DNA of 64,000 nucleotides from Mya arenaria (Eukaryota; Mollusca; Bivalvia; Myida; Myidae), in contig NC_069127.1 in assembly GCF_026914265.1 (NCBI RefSeq), forward strand, positions 19,045,045 to 19,109,044. The letters run 5' to 3'. This document shows positions 22,801-34,800 of this stretch, in pieces. The notes below the pieces were generated by a model. It was given only the letters and a program-made list of their open reading frames with translations. It did not search any database and had not been told where the DNA came from. The position numbers and the translations under genes were made by a program. The stretch's first letter is position 1. The number at the start of each line of letters is the position of its first letter.

Positions 22801-25800
22801 TTCAGTTGATATGATCAATAGTTCACATTGGTATTTTCTGGAAATTATTTTGGGCTGGTTTTCATTTTTGGATTGAAATTATAAACTATTGCTATTTTAA
22901 TCTGTGAAGTTACATACAAAGACTGTTTGAATAAGCCTGATGTCCTTTGTGAAGGATTTTTCTAGCAATTAAAAAGGAATCTAGATTGTTCTCTGAACTG
23001 TACAGCTGAGCATATTATTGTTTATTGTTTGTTCACTTTTAAAAGTTAGGTTGATTGCTGTTGTCACAGAAGTTCAATTCAATTACTTTGTCAGTTTACT
23101 TAATTAAATTTTTATTTACATTTCTGTACCAAGTATATTGTTAATTGTTTAAGTTAAATCTGAATAAAATTATAAACACTTGTTCAGAAGCTGACAATGT
23201 TTTTTAGCTATTCATATAACACATCATTATAGTGAATATCAAGTGCACAGACATACATAATAGCTGATTAACTGTCCAGGGGCATTCAGAGGGCAAAGTC
23301 TAGGATGAATAGCTCTACTCTTGACATACTGAGCCTTACTAATATGAAAGTTATCTGCTTTATGGTTGATTTATGACAGCTAAGCATCTTGTGATTTATG
23401 AGGAATTCAATACAGTTGATCTCAAAAATTGATTAGGTTAAATAAATTGATGTACACATGAAATGTTTTAAATTGGAGTTGCAAGGATTAAATGAAAAAT
23501 TCTTACACCTTGCATTTCAATGGAAAGGATAGGAAAGGCAGAAGCACATAGTAAGCATACTGATTTTGAAAAAAATAACATGGTCAGTTAATTGTAATGC
23601 TGAAAGGTTTCATATTTGATTAATGAATTAGTGTTATCATGATGCAAAATGTGAAAAGGATCTGAATGAGGATGAGAGTGATGTAGGGATTAAGGTGTCT
23701 CACCCTGGAGTTTGCGGGTTTTAGCTCCACCAGGGGTACACTCTCTTGCCCAGTGAAACAGACACCAGTACTGGTTTCTACTCTTAGTACCATTGAAATG
23801 GACTTGAGAGTGGTTCATATAAGCTTATAGCTTTCTTCACAATCAAGCTAAAATAATTAGTACAGGCTTATAATAATAACCTGACTGCACACATGCAATG
23901 ATACTCAGCTCCTGTGTGTACTTTTGGTAAGCATACTTTTTTAAGTTCACAGTTAACTTTCAGACTTCAAGTTGAAATCCCTTCCCATGCTTGTAAAGCG
24001 TTATTGTTGTGTTTTCCCTTCCTATGTTGAGGAAGTGGAGATTGTGTCGAAGATGTTTGTGAATGGTTCGTTCATTGTAAATGAGTTGTACAAGTTCTGA
24101 AAACACTTTAGGTTTCTGTTTTTTAATTACTTCCTCGATGTCATATAGAAAAATATGTAGACATACTATTAATTGATATGGCTTTAGTTTTGTGCTATTT
24201 ACTGATGAACCTTGAGCACTCAGAAGGGGAAATTGTTTTGTAAGGGATTCAATACTAGTTAAGTTACATGTACAACTATTGGCATTTGCAATCAAATCAA
24301 CCATTGACTGAAAATAATTGTTTATAGTTTAAATATATATATAAAAAAACAACCGTTAAGTCTTATTCTTTAATCTTAAGTTTCCTTTAATATGTCTATG
24401 TTATTAAAACAGTAATTACCATTGCTTATCAATGTACTTTGCTTTGATATATATTGACCGACTTAGCAGGTCACAGCATATTTAAACGATCGTCTAAGTA
24501 GGTACAGTGTATATTATCCATGCTAATGTGATATCAAAATGTTCCTTTTAGTTTATGTCTTTAGCTATTGTTATAAATTTAAAAATGTACATTTCATCAA
24601 TGATATATTTATGATGTAAATTGAAGGCATGTTCCATATCTTGACATTATTTTTCAGAGACTAAGCCGGTGGAGCGTGCAGTTGTGCGATACTCGTACAC
24701 AGCTGAGCATGAGGATGAGTTGTCGCTGACTGAGGGGGAAGTGATCTCTGTGCTTGATAAAGAGTTGGAGGACAGCGGATGGTGGCGTGGAGAGGTCCAC
24801 GGGAAAGTCGGCGTCTTCCCGGACAACTTTGTTGACATCATTAAGGAAGAGGTGAGAAATTAGGAGTAAGGTGATGACTTAATTATTTAAAGGGACTCAT
24901 CCACAGTTTTATGTTGGAAACAACTAAGTCCTCATGTTGTTATGTATATATGACCTGAGAGAAATACAGATGCATTTACAATGTGTTATATTGTTAAACC
25001 TTTTGAAAATTAGTTGTTTTACATACTTTGATAAAGTGGCTGATACTCATTTTATTGCAATTGAGTAGAACCAAGCCACTGATAATTTAAATATTTATAG
25101 CGCTAGTGATGCTTTTCAACAAAAATCATTTTGATATTGTTTTTTTTTTAAATAAAATAATTATTAACAACAGAGCTCTTATTTGTTTTTTAATGATGCT
25201 TTATCATTGCAACAGTCATTTTGTTGACAAATAACTTTTTCGTTTCTGACCCTATATAATATGAATGAATCCCTTTAACATTAAGTCCTACTCACAGAAG
25301 AACTTTCATTAGCGATTGTAGTTGCGTGAGACTGGAATTGAGATTTGTCACTGGTTTTGCATTGTTTTTAGCCATTTAAAATACAAAACCTTCTCGCAGA
25401 AGAAATGTATAACTATGCTTGATGTACCTACCACAATAACTGTGCACTGCAAAAAAACATTTCTGTAAGTGTGTCTTGACAATGTATTCTTGTGGTTTTG
25501 AAGTTTCAGGTATGAGCACAAGTATGTCATATACATAAATAACTTACAGTCCCATCCTGTTTAAATACAAATAGTTTATAGTGCATCTTGCCAAAAATAC
25601 ACTTGATATATACAGTATTTATTAAAGTGTTTGAACATTGAACATTACTGGTGGGATGCTGATTGAAACAAAATGTGGTTTGCTTCATTGATGTGTTGGT
25701 ATTTATCATAAGTATATTTAGTATGTGATTGTTATTTTAGGCACATAGGAACATGCACTTACGGGTAATAAGCAGAATGGATAAATATAACGGGTTGCTA

Positions 25801-28800
25801 ATGATGGCATACAAACATGTATATCAAAGTAACATATTCATGCATTGTAGCTTGGCTGAAGATAATGGTGGTATATACCTGTATGCAGTTGTATTAAATT
25901 AGCTTTGGATTTGGATACTGGCAATCTGTAACATGATAATTACCAATCTGTAACATGATAGTTACCAATCTGTAACATGATAGGTACCAATCTGTAACAT
26001 GATAGTTACTAACATGATAGGTGCCAATCTGTCTCATGATATGTACCAATCTGTAACATGATAGGTACCAATCTGTAACATGATAGGTACCAATCTGTAA
26101 CATGATAGTTAACAATCTGTAACATGATAGGTACCAATCTGTAACATGATAGGTACCAATCTGTAACATGATATTTACCAATTTATGACATGAATCTTAT
26201 GGACATTGCAGGAAAATAGAGAAAGAAAAAAATGTTAATTGGCTAACTGTTAAAGGAGTTATGGTCAAGTTTTTAACAATCTTTTTATAATTGGTTGGTC
26301 TGGAATTTCATATATAACCTGTACATGCAATTTGGTGGTATGTTGGTGTTGGTATATCAGGCACAGTACATTTATACTCCTGCTTGACCCATACTCTATG
26401 GTATACACATTGAAATACAAACACACATGCAGTAGATACTTTAGTACATTGCCAATATATTCAACATTGAATATTCAACATTGAATGCAGAATGTTCTTT
26501 GTTTGGAATAGTAGAGTTTAGTGCTTCACAATGAATTTGGTGTTTTTAGGTACAACTAAGATATATACTAACATTATTGCATTTGCTACCTAAGCGCAGG
26601 TTTGACTTACTCACCTAGATTTCCTATTGCTTAACGAGTCTATGTGTGTTTGGACTCTTTTTCAGCCATCAGACAAAGGCCCCAAACCCTTGATTACTCC
26701 AGCACCTCAAGTATGTGATAGATTACCTCCCCTAGATGTTGTACACTCTCCCTCCACTTCTTAAGTTGACAACACTAAATCACACAACTAAAATCTCACC
26801 TTAACTTATTTTCCAGATATTTGACTAAGCTAACAGAACTATCAAGTCTCCTGATGTGCAAAATATTAGTGCAAGGTTAATTATAAGATTTTCTTAGGAA
26901 GAAAAAAAGTATAAAAGTAATGTTGAAAGCCAATTTGGGCATGCAAACAGATAGTATAGTGATTGAAAAGTACTTATAACGTCCTGTTCTTTTAGTTAAA
27001 CACTGAAATCTTGTACCGAAGAAGATTGTAATTCTCCACAGAAGTTTTGATAAAAAGTTTTACATTTATTTGGCTTTGTAATAAATAATATTGTTTGACA
27101 GACTTTTTTTATTTTTAGTTATTTAGAATATATAGAATATAGATTTATTTTGTAGTGGCTCTTTGGTGTTGTTCAATGTTGTAAACTTTTCATTCTTAAG
27201 TGAAAAAATAGAAATCCTATGTGTTTGTATAAAACAATTGATTGACAAATTTATATATATTGTTGCATGTAAAGTGAAGCAAGTTGAGTATTAAAACTGT
27301 TCTGTAACTGGTCTGTAACCAGTGTTTGCATGAATTCCAATGTAACAGCGGTCATGCAAATTGTAAAAAATTACACTAACAAAAACAAACTTGATATTTG
27401 CACGATGTTAGAGAGGTTACGAAGCACTATGGTTATGTGTACGTGTTGGCTCAAGTTTGTGCACTACATCGTCATTTGGGTATGTGTAAAGTGTACACGT
27501 TTAGAATAACGTGAACGATAGCGCAAGGAAAATGATCAGCGAGCCTACATTTACAATTTAAATTGAAATTTCACAAAGGACTGAAAGCTGCACTCTCACA
27601 GATACATGTATACCATTTTTACAACTTTTTTTATTTTTTGTCTTGAAAAGAGCAAATTTTTGTGTAAATATCTGCAAACCAATGATGAAAGAGTGCTGAC
27701 AAAAAGTCAGATAGCAGATTTTCATATTTCAGTTAAAAAAAAAGTTATTTGGCTTAATCTGTTAATAATGGCTTAAGAAAAATGCATAAAACATCAATTT
27801 TTTGAACTTAAATATTAAAATTTGCAATCTAATTTTTTGGCAGTAGTCTTGTAGAACTGATTGCCATGGATTTCCGCAAAAATTGGCTCTTTTCACGACA
27901 AAAAATAAAGAAGTTGTCAAAGCGTTCAATCTGTGAGAGTGCAGCTTTAAATACACAAACATAACCTTAACATGTACATATAGCTGCGCATGCAAGTACA
28001 CATCATGTTTGTAACCTTTCTAGTAACTGTATTAATCCTATTTTATGCATGCCCTCAGAATTAATAGACAGAACAATATCTATTTTAATCTAGACTTAAT
28101 CAATCTGAACAGATGTTGTTTTTTTTAACTCGAGTTCCATGTGTTTTCAGCCAAAGCCGAAAAAGCCCCCACCCCCCAGCCAGCCTGCTTCCTCCAAACC
28201 CGGACCCCCAAAACTCCCAGATAAAGCACCAGTTGTGGAACAACAGAAACATGAAACAGAGAAAGGTACCATTGACTGGCTTTTTCCTTGACATGCTTTC
28301 ATTTTATAGCACACTGTTTGTGTATTATTATGTCACTATTAGCTTGTTTGATTTCGGGAGAAAAAAAATGGAGTATTGTCTTTGTCTTGGCGACTGTGTC
28401 GTCATTGGCGTGCAAAATGCCATAACCCAGACATGAAGCAACACACATGTATAGCAAGGCCCATATCTCCAGCTTCAATAATTACTGAGTTATGCCCCTC
28501 TTTTTACTGAAAGACAACAGATGCGTGTATGTGTTGCTGTGCATCATACTGAGATCATTTTACCAGTAAAACTAGTTATAATGAGTTCAAAATTGTTTGT
28601 TGAATACGTTTTGTACCAGTAGATGCTTTAGTAGTTTTTAGCTTGACTATTCGAAGAATAAGGAGAGCTACATGTATACTACTCACCCTGGCGTCAGTGT
28701 CGGCGTCACACCTTGGTTAAGGTTTTGCATGCAAGCACACATTGGTTAATATCCCAGCAACTACCTGAGGTATTGCATTGAGACTTTATACAATGGTACT

Positions 28801-31800
28801 CAACCATCCAACCTACTTAATTAACTAAGTGAGATAGCTCTGGTTTGCCTTTAATGCAAATAATTGCCCTTTATTATTAGACTTAAAAATTCTGGTTAAG
28901 GTTTTGCTTGCAAGCACACATTGGTTAATATCTCAGCAACTACTTGAGGTATTGCATTGGGACTTTATACAATGGTACTCAACCATCCAACCTACTTCAT
29001 TAACAAATTAAGATAACATTAGTTTGCATTTTATGCAAATAATTGCCCTTTATTATTAGACTTAGAAACTCTGGTTAAGGTTTTGCGTGCAAGCACACAT
29101 AGGTTAATATCTCAGCAACTACTTGAGGTATTGCATAGAGACTTTATACAATTAGTACTCAACCATCAGACCTACTTAATAAACCAAGTAAGATAACTCT
29201 AGTTTTAATTACATTCAAATAATGGGCCCTTTTTTATTCGACATAGAAATTCTGGTTCAGGTTTTTCATGTAACCGCATTTAAGTCTCAGCAAATATATC
29301 ATGTAGTACATTGAAACTTTACTCACAGGCTCCCAACCATTTAGCCTTCTTATTTAATCAAGTTAGGTTACTGTCTTTCATATTATATAATTTTTGCCCC
29401 TTCTTTTATGCAACTTAAGAGATTCTGGTTAATATCTTGCATGTTAGCACACTTAGGATAATATCTCAGCAAATACTTGATGTATCGCATTGAGACTTTA
29501 TACAATGATATTTAACCACCCAACCTACTTGAATAACCAAGTTAGATAACTGTATTTTGAAAATAATGGCCCTTTATTATTCGAATTCTGGTTAAAGTTT
29601 TGCATATGACCACATTTATGTTTATATCTCAGCACATCATGTATTGCATTGAAATCTAATCTAACAGTGATTCATGCATGTTTCGCCAAAACTTTTCAAT
29701 CCTTACACTGAAAAGTGCCGGAAAAGTCGAGTGCGCTATCTCTGTGACATCTCTTGTTTAATCTTAGTTTTAAACAACAACTTTGGATCAGCTTTTTTTT
29801 GCTCCTGGTTATATACAGTAGTAACAATGCAGCTTGGATTTTAAGTGAAACTTTATCCCATACTAATAAGCCAAAACAGGATTATTTGAAATGTGATTGT
29901 ATGATTTTTGTTTTATGTAGATGAGAAGCGGAGCCAGCCAGCTTTACCCAGCAAGAAGCCCAGCCTACCACCCCCGCTCCTCTCCAAGAAGCCTGTCAAG
30001 CCAGCAGACACAGTGCTGGAGCCTTCAAAGGAGGAGACGAAGGAGGAGCCAAAGCATGGTATTTGGTGAAGTGTTAATGATTAGAAAGCATTGGACATAT
30101 TTCAAAACCGGGAGGTTTTCGACACAACAGTGAAATGAGAAGTAGTTCTTTACTGGATCAAACTAATGCATGAAAGCCTGTCAGTCCAGGGACCTGATTT
30201 GTCCACTGATTTACAGATTTCTGGGGATCTGATGGCTCAAGGGACACTACACACAATCTTGGGCAATCTTTTTAAGAAATAATTTTGATGCCAAGCACTT
30301 ATTGAAAGCTTGAAGGCTTGTTCATCTAAATATCTAGTTTCAACTTCTTGTGTTGACAACTAATTTTTGCTTCTTTGTAAAACAATTCCTTTTATGTTTT
30401 GCTATTTTTAGAGGGGACTTTTACATTCACTCATGTTCACCATGATCTCGCAATGTTTCAGCATTTGAAGCTGTAGAGTCGAGCGCTGACAAGCTCACCC
30501 ATCTGACAGCGACACGGCCGAAGGGACCAACAAAACGACCTCCATCTCAAGTACTCTTCCAAAACGTTAGACCTCTTTTCTTATTTTCACCAGCCTGGAG
30601 CCTTCACTATTGTGCTTTAAGTCACGGTTTGGGGTAGTTTCAATGTATGTTAACTTTTGCTCTGCATTTCAAATTCCTGTCATATTTAATATAGATGAAT
30701 ATTTAAATTATAACACCTTAATAGCTAAAACTTGCAGAGCAGTAGTTACTTTTTTTATTTCGTTATACTGGTCGTGTGTGCATGCACTCAAATTATTTTG
30801 TTGAGACATATTGTAAAATATAATTTTCCTTTTTTTTTCCGTGGTAACAAAATCAAATGAGTAAGAGAAATAGGCTCCAAGTGATGAAAATAAGTATGCC
30901 TGCCACCCGCATGTAGGAAGGATGTTGACCAGAACCTGACCGCCTGAACTTGCCCTAATAAGCTTGTATAGAAATATAGCACAGTTAAATTAATGCATAT
31001 CATTATAGCATAAAGATATTGTGGAGGAGTGTTAATGTTTTAATTGGACTTAATTTTAAAAAGTTCACATGCATGCGTATATTAGTTCTCCAAATATAGC
31101 TTAAAGCTGCACTCTCACAGATTGACCGTTTTTACAAACTGATTGACCGTTTTTACAAACAGATTGACCGTTTTTACAACTTTTTTATTTTTTGCCTTGG
31201 AAAGAGCAAATATTTGCGTAAATATTTGCAAACCAATGATATAAGATTGCTGACAAAAAATCAGATCCTAGATTTTCATATTTCCGTTCGAAAATTAATG
31301 TTTTATGGCTTAAACCGTTACTAACGGTTTAAAAAAAAAGCATAAAACATCAATTTTTGAACTTAAATATAAAAATTTGCGATCTGTTTTTTTTTTTGTC
31401 AGCAGTCTTATATCACTGGTTTCCATGCGATTTCGCATAAATTGGCTCGTTCGAAGTCAAATAATAAAAAAGTTGTCAAAACATTTAATCTGTGAGAGTG
31501 CAGCTTTAATGGTGACATGACTATCAATGTTATTCGGATACAGTATAATGCTGATAAATGAATTGACGCTGTACACAATGAAAGTAACCAAAATTAATCA
31601 ATATATCAAGTCTAGCTTTTCAGCATAGAACTCATAGTCTCAAATTAATTAACTGTTCATTTTCATTGTATTGAAGTTAACATGTAAACAGCAATGATCA
31701 TAAAAGGTATATCAATAAGCAATACAATATTGGCCAACACATGTATGCATGTCAGGTGTATGTATGTACATTGTGTATTGTGGTGAAGATTGTCAGTGTT

Positions 31801-34800
31801 GTCTGATTGCAGCCAAAGGCAGCTGTAAAAGTTGAGGTACTAAATCATTCATATGATATATAGTCTCTAACTGCTATCACTCATTTTATTCACAATAACC
31901 GGGCTCAAAATCTCTGCTTGCTCTATGGTTTGGTAAGATGAGAATTAGTTGTGAAGAATGAGAAAATAACTGTTTATTTATTAGACACTTATAAAATGTG
32001 TTTGGAAATTAGGGGACGATAAAAGGGAAGATATTTTTTGCTGTATGTAATATAATTGACCGAGTAATCTTGTACCAAATTTTTCTGGGTCAAATTGTCC
32101 ATGGCTGGGACTCTGTTCACTAATGAATATTCAAGAACACACTCCAAGCTTAAATATGTATTGTAACTAAGGTTTAGCAACATGTATAATAATTATGTAT
32201 GACTAAAATGTACAGTAAGTTACCATCTGTGCAAAATCATTTTGAAGCATAGGCCATTTTGGGCTATAAAATAATCTAGCGCAAAGCCCACAAGGCAAGT
32301 TTGAAAACCCATTCAGTTCTATTTAGTAAATTTCCAAAAAATATAAGCTCTCCTCTGGTCTGTAGAATTGGAATATCTCTAGGGCCAGGTGAGATTTTAC
32401 AAGCCCTGGGCTGAAGCTGCAATGAAATATGAGTTAACTTAATGCCAATTCTGTACCCTTAATGCTTGGTTCAAGTTGTATATAGTGTAACCTGTTTAAC
32501 TGTCATGATAATATTGCCATGCTTATGTATGACTGTGTAACGGCGTATTCTTGTTTGTAATGACATTATGGTATTGTAAGATGAAGGTGGATGAACTCTG
32601 CATGGTCTACTGTGGTTTCACTTCAAGCACTACCTCACTAGTCATAGAAACTATATGTATTCTGTGTACAATTTGTGTGTGTGTGTGGAATTTGGATGAT
32701 TGGTGTGCCCAGATTATTTTGGTATCTTAAAGGGTTCAATGTTCAGAGAAAGATTAGGTATTTTGTTTTAAGTTTAAAGCTGCACTCTCACAGGTATACT
32801 GTTTTTACAACTTTTTATTTTTTTGCTTTGGATAGTGCAAATTTGTGCGTAAATATCTGCAAACCAGCCATTCAGGATTGCTGACAAAAGATCACATCGC
32901 AGATTTTCATATTTCCGTTAGAAAATAAATGTTTTATGGCTTAAACCAAAAAATGCATAAAACATCAATAATATTTGATATTGTGTCAGCAGTCTTATAT
33001 GACTTATTTCCATGGATTTTTGCAAAAATTGGCTTGTCCAAAACAGAAAATTAAAAAGTTGTCAAAATGTTAAATCTGTGAGAGTGCAGCTTTAAAGAAA
33101 GAATAAAAAACTGCTTTATCTGTAATGTATTAGGTCATTTACTTGATATAGTGGTATCAGCAAGCAATACCCTTTCAAATGATACCACAATGATAAAGGG
33201 TCATCAGACATCATCATTCATATCACCATGGCCCGATTAAATGATAATTGTACATGGAATACCTAATGGGAAAATATCGAGTTTCCTTAGACCACCTTTG
33301 CATGCTGTTTCTGTTTGCTGGATAATGGACTGTTATTACAATGTACTGCAGTGTGGTGGTTTCCTAATGAAATATTATATGCTTAGCAGCGACAACTTCG
33401 TCACAAGAAATTCATGGCAAATATCAACCCATATTTGAAACTGAATTATATATACGCTTTGTAATTGCTAGTGGGTAAGGTGATGTCCTATCTAAAGACA
33501 CTGATATTTCTGGTAAAAAGAAAGATGTATTGTTTTTAAATGCTTCAGTGTTTACTAAGTGTTAACACCTGTTTACTTTAGTTTGTGGCATAAAAATCAT
33601 GTTTCTATGTTTCATTTGAATGTTTTTGTCCTTGATCATACAGCAATTTAAGTCACATGTGCCGCGCAAGTAACAATACAACCTTCATGTCAGGTCAATT
33701 TATTTTTGCTGGTGCATTTCACAATCATTTCCCATTCTAATATCTAGAACCTACAAATGAAGGTAGGAGTATAATATGTATTGAACTGTTATGATTGCAG
33801 GATGATGTCATAGAGAGGAATGGAGAAGTTCCTGGGTCGAAGGAAGAGAGACCACAGGTAACACAGACAACTGGCTATGTACTGGTAGTTAGCTTTATAG
33901 AATGTTCATTTTTATAGACCCTTAAAGTGCTTGTCCTGAATCAAAATATTAAAACATTGAGCTTACTTCTCTGTTTAATGATTGATTGTTAAATGCACAC
34001 GCCATGAATCTATTATTAAAACCTGTTCCAAAGCCTCTGGCTCTTAGTTTACATGCATTCAATTATCACTGACAAATTTGGAGTTTCTGAAAAATGATGT
34101 GTGGAAAGTGTATTTATCAGGGCAAATAAGTTTTTTTATAGAGTTATTGCTTACCCTTAGTGTTGCTGTTTCAGGTTGGGGGTCGACCAGCCCAAGCCCA
34201 TGCCAGCAGTAAACCCATGGAGCCACCAGTGACCATGGCAGGTAAGTGTATACACGCTACTTTCGTTTGTTTTAACTTCGCCAGATCCTTTTTATGCCCC
34301 CCCCCCAAAAATGGGGGCAAGGGGGTATATAGATTTGCCCTTTGCATCTGTGCTTGCGTCCGTCTGTAAGTATTATGCAAACTTGTGTCGCTCAAAACTC
34401 CAAAAATTCATGAGTCAAAGAACCTTGGTGAAATGTTTTGCACCTGAGGTTTTGTGTCCAGTCTTATTTAGTAAAACCTGAGTTATGGCCCTTGATTTAA
34501 CGAATATTTGCATTTTTGAACTTGTGTCGCCACAAAACTCCAAGCTCAAAACTCGAAAACTATATTATGTAGAGTTATGAAACCTTAGAGGAATTTTAAT
34601 GGGGTAATGTCGTTGTGCTCTTTGGGTTTTTTCCCCGCTGCAGTTAGTAAAATTTAAGTTACGGCCCTTGAATTAACAAAAAAAAAAGCATTTCAGGACT
34701 TTTGTTACTCAAAACTCTACAACTGTCTCCTTAAGAGTCGAGAAACTTTGAAGGAATGTTATTTAGGTGATGAAGTTGTGGACCTGGGGTTTTGTTTCCA

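Noticed and set aside
25894..26181. 95-codon minus-strand ORF
   Set aside because: Translation of the 22-bp minisatellite.
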